64,000 bases of DNA from the NCBI RefSeq assembly GCF_011365745.1, contig NZ_JAAOBY010000002.1, positions 372,001 to 436,000 on the forward strand, read 5' to 3'. The translations under genes were made by a program, and so were the position numbers. Of this stretch, positions 7,662 to 14,610 are shown piece after piece. Position 1 is the first letter of the stretch, and each line of letters opens with the position of its first letter. Source of the DNA: Flavobacterium turcicum (GTDB lineage: Bacteria; Bacteroidota; Bacteroidia; Flavobacteriales; Flavobacteriaceae). A model generated the notes under the pieces. That model saw only the letters and a program-made list of their open reading frames with translations, was not told the DNA's origin and did not search any database.

Positions 7662-9209
7662 ATGAAAATAGCAGATTTATATATCAGAGTAAGTACAGAT
7701 GAACAAGCAGATAAAGGATATTCTCAACGTGATCAAGAAGAGCGATTACGTAAATACTGTGAGTTGAATTCCATACAAGTTCGGAAAGTTGTTATTGAAG
7801 ATCATTCAGCCAAAACATTTAACCGACCGTCATGGAAAAAATTACTACTAGAACTTCGGGCAAAGAAAGGTCATTCCGATTTGGTACTGTTTACAAAATG
7901 GGATCGGTTTAGTCGTAATGCTGGTGATGCTTATCAAATGATCAGCACGTTACGTAAACTAGGGGTAGAACCTCAAGCAGTTGAGCAGCCGTTAGATCTT
8001 TCAATTCCTGAAAATAAAATGATGCTTGCATTCTACCTTGCAGCTCCTGAAGTTGAGAATGATCGTAGGGCTTTAAATGTATTTCATGGCATGCGAAGAG
8101 CAAAGAAAGAGGGTCGAGTTATGGGCATTGCGCCGATAGGGTATAGCAATAAAGTAGATGAAGCAGGTAAAAAATATATAGCGATTAGAGAAGATGAAGC
8201 TGGTATTATGCGGTGGGTATTTGAAGAACTTGCTAGAGGAATATTAAACACAGAGCAAATTTGGGGTTTAGCAAACGATAAAGGTCTTCAGTGTAGTAAA
8301 AATACTTTTTGGGGCTCAATACGTAATCCAGTGTATTGCGGCAAAGTATTTATTCCAAAGTATAAAGAGGAAGAAAGTCAATTAGTCCAAGGGCAACACG
8401 TACCCTTAATTTCCGAATCGGTGTTTTATGATGCCCAAGATGTATTAGATGGTCGTAAACAGCACAGAAGAACGACAAGTACTGTGCACCCCGAATTTCC
8501 CTTAAGAGGTTTTTTGATATGTCCAAATTGCGGAAAATTACTAACAGCTAGTAAATCTAAAGGGCGTTCTCAACACTATTATTACTATCACTGCAGGTTA
8601 GGTTGTACATTTCGTGAAACGTCATCAGTTGTGAATAATGTTGTTATTGATGAAATTAGAAAATATACCAAGCCATTGCCATTTTTAGAACTTTATAAAG
8701 AAGTAATAATTTCCGTATTCAACAATAAAACTAAAAATCAGCGTAGCGATATAAATCAGCTAAAAACAGAGATTGAGAATACTAATGAAAGATTAGCCAG
8801 AGCGAGGAATCTTTTAGTAAATGGAGATTTAGATGCTGATGATTATCGTAAAATAAAAATAGAGACAGAAGAAAAAATCAACAGGTTAGAAGCAAAATTG
8901 ACAACTGGAAACAGCAAGATTTCTAACATTGAACCTTTGCTTAATAAGGCAGTAAGTCATATTTCTCAACTTTCAACACTGTACGAGGAGGGTTCAACAG
9001 TAGCAAAAAGAAAAATAATTGGTTCAATTTTTCCTGAAAAACTTACATATGAAGGATTTGAATGTCGAACCACAAGAATCAATGAAGGACTAAGACTTAT
9101 GTTGTTGTTTAGCAGTAAGTTAGCGGGTAAAAAAAAAGGAACAAATCAGGCAATTTCTGATTTGTTCCAAGATGTGACCTCGACTGGATTCAAACCAGTA
9201 ACCTCTTGA
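7662..9209 (+). CDS. Large serine recombinase (element integrase)
   Basis: A 515-residue serine recombinase. The catalytic domain at about residues 1-150 has the nucleophile Ser11 in YIRVSTDEQ and the expected Arg residues (KWDRFSRNAGDA). A Recombinase domain follows at about 165-270. A zinc ribbon has Cys287-x2-Cys290 and Cys311-x3-Cys315. A coiled coil lies at about 360-410. This architecture is that of large serine integrases (TndX/TnpX type), which integrate and excise elements without host factors. The last 27 codons run through the terminator of the neighbouring tRNA gene (9129-9168), and the final 12 lie inside the tRNA. The C-terminus is therefore set by the integration junction, and excision would change it. 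Confidence 0.93.
   Translation: MKIADLYIRVSTDEQADKGYSQRDQEERLRKYCELNSIQVRKVVIEDHSAKTFNRPSWKKLLLELRAKKGHSDLVLFTKWDRFSRNAGDAYQMISTLRKLGVEPQAVEQPLDLSIPENKMMLAFYLAAPEVENDRRALNVFHGMRRAKKEGRVMGIAPIGYSNKVDEAGKKYIAIREDEAGIMRWVFEELARGILNTEQIWGLANDKGLQCSKNTFWGSIRNPVYCGKVFIPKYKEEESQLVQGQHVPLISESVFYDAQDVLDGRKQHRRTTSTVHPEFPLRGFLICPNCGKLLTASKSKGRSQHYYYYHCRLGCTFRETSSVVNNVVIDEIRKYTKPLPFLELYKEVIISVFNNKTKNQRSDINQLKTEIENTNERLARARNLLVNGDLDADDYRKIKIETEEKINRLEAKLTTGNSKISNIEPLLNKAVSHISQLSTLYEEGSTVAKRKIIGSIFPEKLTYEGFECRTTRINEGLRLMLLFSSKLAGKKKGTNQAISDLFQDVTSTGFKPVTS
9129..9168 (-). terminator. Intrinsic terminator of tRNA-Arg
   Basis: Read on the minus strand it is a perfect 12-bp stem (GGAACAAATCAG with its complement) around a 7-base loop, followed by nine T residues. 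It starts 6 bases after the tRNA 3' end. It lies entirely inside the recombinase reading frame on the other strand. Confidence 0.85.
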
Positions 9210-9248
9210 GCCGTAATCAAGTGCGCTATTCAGTTGCGCCACGAGGCC
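9175..9248 (-). tRNA. tRNA-Arg (ACG)
   Basis: A 74-base cloverleaf on the minus strand: acceptor GGCCTCG/CGAGGTC, D stem GCGC/GCGC, anticodon stem CTTGA/TCAAG with loop TTACGGC (anticodon ACG, reading CGN arginine codons), T stem ACTGG/CCAGT and discriminator A. CCA is not encoded, as usual in this phylum. The T loop is TTTGAAT and the D loop has GA where GG is usual, a paired change at positions 19 and 56. The 3' end faces the serine recombinase, so the gene is the attachment site of the conjugative element. Confidence 0.93.
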
Positions 9249-9284
9249 TTTTTGCAAAGCGACTATTTGTCTTGCTTGCGGGTG

Positions 9285-9314
9285 CAAATATAGGCATAAA
9301 TGTGTAATTTGCAA
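9285..9314 (-). promoter_or_regulatory. Promoter of tRNA-Arg
   Basis: On the minus strand there is a perfect Bacteroidetes -7 box TATATTTG (complement of 9285-9292) and a -33 TTG (complement of 9312-9314), 19 bases apart. The -7 box ends 36 bases before the tRNA 5' end. Confidence 0.75.
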
Positions 9315-9342
9315 GCGTAAAAATGTAAAAAAATAAAAAAAA

Positions 9343-9855
9343 ATGAACTTAAAAAATTACATCCGTGATATTCAGGGTTTTCCTAAAAAAGAAATTGTGT
9401 TTAAAGATATCACTCCGCTGCTTTTAGATCCTCAAGCAACACAAAAATGCCTTGAAGAACTGGTTAATGCTGTAAAAGATTTGCAAATTACAACCGTAAT
9501 TGGTGTTGAAAGTAGGGGTTTCTTTTTCGGAACGTTGCTGGCTCAACAATTAAATGTGGGTTTTGTTCCGGTGCGAAAGCCTAAAAAGTTGCCTTATGAA
9601 ACAATTTCGGCTACGTATGCACTTGAATATGGCACCGATTCGTTAGAAATTCACATTGATGCTATCAAAAAAGGCGATCGCGTGCTTATTCATGATGATG
9701 TTTTGGCTACTGGTGGGACTGCAGCAGCCGTATGTGAATTAGTAGAACGTTTAGGTGGTGTGGTGGTGCAGTGCAATTTTTTAATGGAGTTGTCCTTTTT
9801 AAATGGTCGCGATAAAATTAAAAACTACGACACTTTTGCGGTGTTAACATATTAG
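9343..9855 (+). CDS. apt: Adenine phosphoribosyltransferase
   Basis: A 170-residue cytoplasmic enzyme converting adenine and PRPP to AMP and pyrophosphate (purine salvage). The PRPP-binding motif VLIHDDVLATGGTAAA is at about residues 116-131, and the adenine-site region 'GVESRGFFFG' near residue 57. Length is normal for the family. This is the first chromosomal gene beyond the tRNA attachment site. Its stop codon overlaps the stop of the convergent small gene at 9852-9992. It has no close operon partner. Confidence 0.95.
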   Translation: MNLKNYIRDIQGFPKKEIVFKDITPLLLDPQATQKCLEELVNAVKDLQITTVIGVESRGFFFGTLLAQQLNVGFVPVRKPKKLPYETISATYALEYGTDSLEIHIDAIKKGDRVLIHDDVLATGGTAAAVCELVERLGGVVVQCNFLMELSFLNGRDKIKNYDTFAVLTY

Positions 9856-9992
9856 CGCAACGCACGCGAAGTTACATAATAACGGTAGGCCAATAGAGCA
9901 AGTTGCCATTTTTTGGCTTTAGAGATGTCTGTTCCACGTTTGGTGAGACTTGGTAACACTATTTTATTGATTTGAGCTAAAACTTTGTACAT
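9852..9992 (-). CDS. Conserved-looking small basic protein, 46 residues
   Basis: An ATG at 9990-9992 (minus strand) opens a 46-codon frame ending with TAA at 9852-9854, overlapping the apt stop by three bases. The product begins MYKVLAQINKIVLPSL and then has KRGTDISKAKKWQLALLAYR. It is rich in Lys/Arg and Trp/Tyr and has no signal peptide. I recall near-identical short proteins in Flavobacteriaceae, some carrying the doubtful label SsrA-binding protein; true SmpB is about three times longer. Codon use is normal for the genome. Function unknown; an RNA- or ribosome-associated role is only a guess. Confidence 0.75.
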   Translation of the reverse strand: MYKVLAQINKIVLPSLTKRGTDISKAKKWQLALLAYRYYVTSRALR

Positions 9993-10060
9993 CTGTTATT
10001 TTTTTGAGGCAAAGGTATAAAAAAAGACAGTCTTGGATTGAGACTGTCTTTGTATATCAA

Positions 10061-11836
10061 TTAATTATTCTTCTTTTGTTTTGCTTCGAAGGTTTCCATT
10101 GCTTTTTCAAAGTCTTTCATTTTCTTTTCGAACTCTTCCATTTCCTCGTTAAAAGGTTTCATTTGTTTTTCAAATTCCTCCATTTTTTTTTCAAAAGCTT
10201 TAATTTGAGGTTCCATGGCTTCCATTTTTTTATCAAAGGCTTTCATTTTTTTATCAAAATCAGCCCATTCTTTTTCGTTTTTGTAGTTACGAACTCCTGA
10301 TGGTGCTTTTGGTGCAGTTGGAAAAATAGGCGCTTTTGGGGTCTTGAAATTAAACTTTGGCGCTACTGGAGGCACTGGTGGCTGAGGGCGTTCAATTACG
10401 CTTCCATTTTCGCCGATGTAATTTTTGGTAATAATTCGGATTGAGTTTCTTTTTCCCTGTTCATCCTTAGTAACATTTACGCTGGTGATTGTGTTAGGTA
10501 ATAAACTTTCCGCTTCTAGGGCACTCACACGTTTGCCATTGACATATACCTCAGTATCTTCCGGGATACCATTTTTTTCTGTTGTAATTTGCTTAATAAC
10601 AGTTACTGTTTTCGGATTTGAAGTATTATTCAAATTAGAAGGGTCTACACGGTCTAGGTTTAAAGTATTGGAAGTAAAAGTTGTTGCTCCGTTTTGTGCC
10701 GAGAATTCTTTTTTTGTAAAAATTTCAATAACAGATTTATTATTGTCTTTTGATACATTGACATTTGCAATATCATCAGGATTGGTGCTGTCTAAATCTT
10801 TTTTAGTTACTTTTTTGCCATTAATGAAAATACTGACATTGTTATCATTTAACTCTGGAAGATTTTTTGAAATCACCTCGCTTGTTTTACCTTTTTTCAC
10901 AGTGTCTGCAACAATCACTGCATTGTTACTTTGGGTTGGGGTACTTGAACTAGTTGTCGTACTAGTTTTTTCTTGTGCAACTACTTCAATTTGAAATAGT
11001 GCAAAAAAGGCGACTAAGGCAGGAACAACTGTGGCGTATTTCCAAGAATTCCATTTTTTTGATTGATTTTTGTTTAACATAACGATTCGTTTTTTGATTA
11101 ATGATTGATAAAAAGGATTGGTAAGCGCAACACAATTTTGGTGTGTTGTAATTTTTAAAAGTGTGAATTGGTATTCTTTTTTGTTAGCTGTTTTTTGGAT
11201 GGCATGATGATCTGCAATGAATTCTAAATTTTGCACCATCGCTTTTTTGTAAAGCCACATAAGCGGATTAAACCAAAAAACAATACAAAAAATGCGACTC
11301 AATAATACGTCAGCCGAGTGATATTGGGCGCTGTGAACTTTTTCGTGAGCAATTATATTATTGAGTTCATTAACGCTGTACAGTGATGAATTGTAGACTA
11401 TTGTTTTAAAAAAGGAGAAAGGCGCTGTGTTTTCAGTTGTATTTACAAAAGTGAAACCGTTTATTGTTTCTGAGACTTGCATTTTTAGAATTCGCTGAAG
11501 TTTGTATATGTCTAGAATAAACGTTCCTAAAAAATATAAAACTCCTAAACCATAGCAAATACTGCTAATAAGCCACCAATTAATTGTGGGAGGAGCTTCG
11601 GTTTTGTAGTCGCGCACCGGAAGATTTGACCAATCAATAGGGTTTGGATTGGGGTCAACCCAAATAATTTCCGTGTAAGTAAGCAACGGAAATACCGCCG
11701 AAGTCACTAAACCTACTAATAAAAACCAACGATTTCCGGTAAAAAATGTCTCTTTGCGCAGCAAAACGTAATACACGGCAAAAAACAATGCTAGTAGGCA
11801 GCTGGCTTTAATAAAGTAGAGTTGAAGTGGTTCCAT
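10061..11836 (-). CDS. M56-family membrane metallopeptidase (BlaR1-like)
   Basis: A 591-residue protein. Membrane segments lie near residues 8-25, 36-54, 88-108 and again at about 275-290. Between them is a cytoplasmic zinc-protease domain with HEKVH at 164-168. In BlaR1 systems the protease is triggered from outside and inactivates the BlaI repressor. Here the outer part is not a beta-lactam sensor. It has two similar segments (about 315-375 and 410-470, each with 'INGKKV' or 'VNGKRV' then 'NVSKD'/'NVTKD'). A Pro-rich linker and a 65-residue charged coiled coil of repeated E/K-F-E/D-K-K-M units (about 525-591) follow. It lies 36 bases downstream of the BlaI-type gene. Confidence 0.85.
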   Translation of the reverse strand: MEPLQLYFIKASCLLALFFAVYYVLLRKETFFTGNRWFLLVGLVTSAVFPLLTYTEIIWVDPNPNPIDWSNLPVRDYKTEAPPTINWWLISSICYGLGVLYFLGTFILDIYKLQRILKMQVSETINGFTFVNTTENTAPFSFFKTIVYNSSLYSVNELNNIIAHEKVHSAQYHSADVLLSRIFCIVFWFNPLMWLYKKAMVQNLEFIADHHAIQKTANKKEYQFTLLKITTHQNCVALTNPFYQSLIKKRIVMLNKNQSKKWNSWKYATVVPALVAFFALFQIEVVAQEKTSTTTSSSTPTQSNNAVIVADTVKKGKTSEVISKNLPELNDNNVSIFINGKKVTKKDLDSTNPDDIANVNVSKDNNKSVIEIFTKKEFSAQNGATTFTSNTLNLDRVDPSNLNNTSNPKTVTVIKQITTEKNGIPEDTEVYVNGKRVSALEAESLLPNTITSVNVTKDEQGKRNSIRIITKNYIGENGSVIERPQPPVPPVAPKFNFKTPKAPIFPTAPKAPSGVRNYKNEKEWADFDKKMKAFDKKMEAMEPQIKAFEKKMEEFEKQMKPFNEEMEEFEKKMKDFEKAMETFEAKQKKNN

Positions 11837-11872
11837 TTTTATTTTTGGTTTTAGGAAATAGTGGGTAAACGA

Positions 11873-12241
11873 CTAGCTGTTTTGTTCTTGTTGCTCAATC
11901 ATGTTTAAAATTTCACGCAATTCAGCTGCCGAAATTTTTTCTTCTTGTGCAAAATGGGAAACCATATTTTTATAGGAGCTATTAAAAAACGTGTCAATTG
12001 CGGTATGCATAAAACGCTTGCGGTATTCTTCGAGGCTCACCGTTGGGAAATACTGATGCGAATTTCCGTAGGCGTTGTGAGATACATATCCTTTTTCTTC
12101 AAGATTACGAACTATGGTTGATAATGTATTGTAATGCGGTTGGTCTTCGGTAATTTCATTCAAAATGTCTTTCACGAAAGCTTTTTGTAGCTTCCAGACA
12201 ATGTGCATGATTTCTTCTTCTTTGTTAGTGAGCTTTTGCAT
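11873..12241 (-). CDS. BlaI/MecI/CopY-family transcriptional repressor
   Basis: A 122-residue winged-helix repressor. It begins MQKLTNKEEEIMHIVWKLQK, a hallmark of the family. The recognition helix region is about residues 40-60 (HYNTLSTIVRNLEEKGYVSH), followed by a C-terminal dimer helix. It should repress its own operon until the downstream M56 protease inactivates it. The start is supported by the promoter 18-25 bases upstream and a short leader. Three dyad operators overlap that promoter (12269-12322), strong evidence for autoregulation. Confidence 0.92.
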   Translation of the reverse strand: MQKLTNKEEEIMHIVWKLQKAFVKDILNEITEDQPHYNTLSTIVRNLEEKGYVSHNAYGNSHQYFPTVSLEEYRKRFMHTAIDTFFNSSYKNMVSHFAQEEKISAAELREILNMIEQQEQNS

Positions 12242-12258
12242 GATATTTTTATTTGATT

Positions 12259-12322
12259 CAAACGTACAACTATATTTCTAGTTTACAAACTATGTTTATA
12301 GTTATTTAACTAAATTTTTAGT
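12259..12322 (-). promoter_or_regulatory. blaI promoter with three tandem operators
   Basis: On the minus strand a -7 box TACGTTTG (complement of 12259-12266) and a -33 TTTG (complement of 12286-12289) are 19 bases apart, an ideal Bacteroidetes promoter. Three copies of the 14-base dyad ACTA-N6-TAGT lie at 12269-12282, 12289-12302 and 12309-12322, exactly 20 bases apart. The first sits between the promoter boxes and the second touches the -33. This layout fits cooperative repression by the BlaI-type dimer. Confidence 0.82.
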
Positions 12323-12437
12323 TTTTGGTTCTTTTTTTGTGTTTAAATGCTTGTAATTAAAGTGAATACTTTTTTTTAGAAGTGTTTTGAAATTGAAAAC
12401 GTTTTTATAAATGTAATTAGGTTTCTGTAAACGGGTT

Positions 12438-12488
12438 TGCGTGAGGGATAGGAGCAAACCGCCGCAGCGGTGCAGATAGCCCGACGCC
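12438..12488 (+). repeat. Dispersed structured repeat, diverged copy
   Basis: The segment reads GCGTGAGGGATAGGAGC, then a small GC-rich hairpin (CCGC/GCGG near 12459-12470), then GATAGCCCGACGCC. The order (GATAG-AGC arm, hairpin, GATAGC-GA arm) matches the repeats at 13836, 48324 and 54627. It lies between the blaI start and the end of the MFS gene. I recall close relatives between genes in many Flavobacterium genomes. Confidence 0.55.
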
Positions 12489-12543
12489 ATAACAGCAAAG
12501 GGGCTACTCTAAATAATTATGAGTAGCCCCTTTGCTGTTATGG
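12487..12543. terminator. 23-bp perfect inverted repeat, terminator-like
   Basis: A perfect 23-bp stem (12487-12509 with 12521-12543, core AAAGGGGCTACTC) around an 11-base AT loop. It lies 28 bases beyond the MFS stop and abuts the dispersed repeat. Neither side has a long T tract (the minus side continues with GGCGTCGGGC), so it may be a processed hairpin or part of the repeat, not a classical terminator. Confidence 0.65.
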
Positions 12544-12570
12544 GGGCACGCCCCAATTTTTAAAATGATT

Positions 12571-13797
12571 TTATTTTACAGTTGTTTTTTCTTTCTGAAC
12601 CATTTTTTGCACCCAAACGCAACCTGCAACGGCCAAGATTCCTAAAGTACCCATAAAAAACCAATTGGCTTGATAACCATAAGAGGCAATAATTTCGAGT
12701 CCCGTTTTAGAACTCGCAATGTGCGCCAAACTAAAACTCATGGTAAAAAGTGCCATGTATCGTCCTTCATGACCTTTCGGAGCGCGACTCAAGGCAAAAG
12801 AGTTGGAAAATGGAAAAATAAACATTTCGCCAAACGTGATAAATAGAATACTTACAACTAGAATTCCTGCCCAAAAATGAATCAATAACACATAAAAACT
12901 TAGCGCCATAAGTAAGGAACCCCACAAAATAATTTTGAGTTTGTCAATGTTTTTACGCTGACTGTAGCTTACAATAGGCATTTCGAGAAAGAAAATGAGC
13001 AAGCCGTTTAAAGATAGTAACAAACCACTTTGAAACTCGGTCAGGCCAAATTTTTCGTTGTGGTACAACGGTAAAGTGGTGAAAAGTTGAAAAAATAGTA
13101 CTGCAGTGACAAAACACACAAACAGAAATATCCAAAAAATTTGATCTTTAAAAACCGAAGTTGGCAAATCAGTTTCGGCCTGTTCAGTTTCCAAATCTGC
13201 TGGTTTTTTGCGCTCTTTCACGAGCAACCAAAAAATCAAAATCGAGATAATACAAGAGCTACCATCAACCCAAAAAAGTCCGCTGTAGCCCAAATTCATA
13301 ATGATTAATCCGCCCAGCGCTGGTCCTGCGGTGAAACCTAAATTTACGGCCAATCGCACCAAAGTGAGCGCTCTGGTTCGGTTTTCGGGCTTTGCGTAGG
13401 TGGCGAGCGATACAAACATGGCAGGTCTAAACATATCCGCAACCGTCATAATGCAAAACATACTTAAACACAGTCCCCAAAAAGTACGCACGTATTGTAC
13501 CGCAAATAGTAGTAATCCACTGGTAAATAAGCTGAAAACCATGATTTTGTAAAAACCAATTTTGTCTGATAATTTTCCGCCTAACCAAGAACCTAACATC
13601 GAACCAAAGCCGAAAGCGACCATAATCCAGCCCACTTGCTCGTACGAAAATTGTAAATCCTCTTTTAAATATTTTGATAAAAACGGCAAAACCATCGTGC
13701 CGGCCCTGTTGATGAAGGTGATTAGCGTCAAAATCCAAACTTCTCTGGTAAATCCTCTAAAATTATTGATGTAGCGTGTAAAAGCAGTTTGCAGCAT
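12571..13797 (-). CDS. MFS transporter
   Basis: A 408-residue inner-membrane carrier with about 12 predicted helices in two halves. A major-facilitator signature follows helix 2 (GSWLGGKLSDKIGFYKIM, about residues 70-87). A charged central loop lies at about 195-210 (KERKKPADLETEQAETD). It resembles multidrug or sugar efflux permeases of the family, but the substrate cannot be told. It is monocistronic, divergent from the DUF1684 gene, with a -7 box TAAATTTG 20 bases upstream. Confidence 0.88.
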   Translation of the reverse strand: MLQTAFTRYINNFRGFTREVWILTLITFINRAGTMVLPFLSKYLKEDLQFSYEQVGWIMVAFGFGSMLGSWLGGKLSDKIGFYKIMVFSLFTSGLLLFAVQYVRTFWGLCLSMFCIMTVADMFRPAMFVSLATYAKPENRTRALTLVRLAVNLGFTAGPALGGLIIMNLGYSGLFWVDGSSCIISILIFWLLVKERKKPADLETEQAETDLPTSVFKDQIFWIFLFVCFVTAVLFFQLFTTLPLYHNEKFGLTEFQSGLLLSLNGLLIFFLEMPIVSYSQRKNIDKLKIILWGSLLMALSFYVLLIHFWAGILVVSILFITFGEMFIFPFSNSFALSRAPKGHEGRYMALFTMSFSLAHIASSKTGLEIIASYGYQANWFFMGTLGILAVAGCVWVQKMVQKEKTTVK

Positions 13798-13816
13798 AGC
13801 CTAGAATTGTGAGTTG

Positions 13817-13824
13817 CAAATTTA
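13817..13824 (-). promoter_or_regulatory. -7 box of the MFS gene
   Basis: The complement of 13817-13824 is TAAATTTG, a perfect Bacteroidetes -7 box 20 bases before the start codon. No TTG stands at the usual -33 distance; that position falls inside the dispersed repeat beginning at 13836. Confidence 0.5.
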
Positions 13825-13835
13825 CGATGTTTTTC

Positions 13836-13920
13836 AGGAGCTTTTTCCAGCTATTCGCTACAATCTTTTATTTTTTTAAAGAAAAAAAATAAAAGGATTT
13901 CCGCTGCTATCTGGGCTAGG
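13836..13920 (-). repeat. Dispersed structured repeat, copy 1
   Basis: 85 bases made of a 35-base arm beginning AGGAGCTTTTTCC, a central AT hairpin (13-bp A/T stem around 13865-13890) and a 31-base arm ending CTGGGCTAGG. The arms match the copy at 54627-54726 at 33 of 35 and 28 of 31 positions, while the hairpin differs. Orientation is given as the one reading CCTAGCCC first. It lies between two divergent genes, where no terminator would be needed. Confidence 0.85.
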
Positions 13921-13960
13921 GTTTCGGTCTTCGGTAGTCATTTCTACTAGTTACTTTTCG

Positions 13961-13991
13961 TTGTGGTATTCTAACTTTTACACTATTTTTG
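13961..13991 (+). promoter_or_regulatory. Promoter of the DUF1684-tatD genes
   Basis: A -33 TTG (13961-13963) and a -7 TATTTTTG (13984-13991) are 20 bases apart. The -7 box lies 16 bases before the TTG start at 14008, giving a short leader and supporting that start. Confidence 0.7.
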
Positions 13992-14007
13992 CATCAAAAT
14001 CAAACCA

Positions 14008-14610
14008 TTGAAAACACTTTTCACTTTTCTGTTTTTTTGGACGTCTACTTTTGCATTCGCTCAAAAGTCATATCAGGCGACAGCTGTAGCTCAGTTTCAA
14101 AAAAAAATGAATACCGAATTTGCTGATGCAACCACGAGTCCGCTTACAACAGAGGATCGAGCTAAGTTCAAATCGCTTGATTTTTTTCCGGCCAATGCCT
14201 CTTTTTTTGTAATTGCGACTTTGCTAAAAACAGAAAATGCAGTTCCTTTTGCCATGAAAACCACCACAAGCAGACAACCTTTATATATTAAGTATGGCGA
14301 ATTGCATTTTGAATTGGAAGGCAAAAAATTAAAGCTAAACGTATACCGCAATTTGGAACTTGCTAAACAAGCAAAATACAAAGACTATTTGTTTTTACCT
14401 TTTTCTGATCGTACATCGGGTCGTGAAACTTACATTGGCGGTCGTTATGTTGATTTAAAGATTCCAAAAGGGAAAAAAATAGCGATTGATTTTAATACCG
14501 CTTACAATCCGTATTGCGCCTACAATTCAAAATATTCTTGCCCAATAGTGCCTTTAGAAAATGATTTGGACGTTGCTATCAAAGCTGGCGTTAAAAAATT
14601 TCACGATTAA
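14008..14610 (+). CDS. DUF1684-family exported protein
   Basis: A 200-residue protein with a signal peptide (MKTLFTFLFFWTSTFAFAQ). It starts at TTG 14008, because the signal begins exactly there and the promoter is just upstream. The conserved DUF1684 region contains 'LFLPFSDRTSGRETYIGGRY' and 'DFNTAYNPYCAYNSKYSC' with 'CPIVP'. The family is widespread and its biochemical role is not known. The stop overlaps the ATG of the TatD gene (TAATG), so the two are co-translated. Confidence 0.88.
   Translation: MKTLFTFLFFWTSTFAFAQKSYQATAVAQFQKKMNTEFADATTSPLTTEDRAKFKSLDFFPANASFFVIATLLKTENAVPFAMKTTTSRQPLYIKYGELHFELEGKKLKLNVYRNLELAKQAKYKDYLFLPFSDRTSGRETYIGGRYVDLKIPKGKKIAIDFNTAYNPYCAYNSKYSCPIVPLENDLDVAIKAGVKKFHD

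Noticed and set aside
1..9209. Defence or antibiotic-resistance cargo in the conjugative element
   Set aside because: Only transfer, small regulatory and recombinase genes are visible in the part within the window.
9120..9314. 64-codon minus-strand frame across the tRNA
   Set aside because: It covers the tRNA, its promoter and its terminator; the product has no protein-like features.
10004..10994. Two long plus-strand frames rich in Phe/Leu
   Set aside because: They are antisense to the repetitive, Lys/Glu-rich tail and sensor part of the M56 gene; the composition is the mirror of that sequence and there is no start signal.
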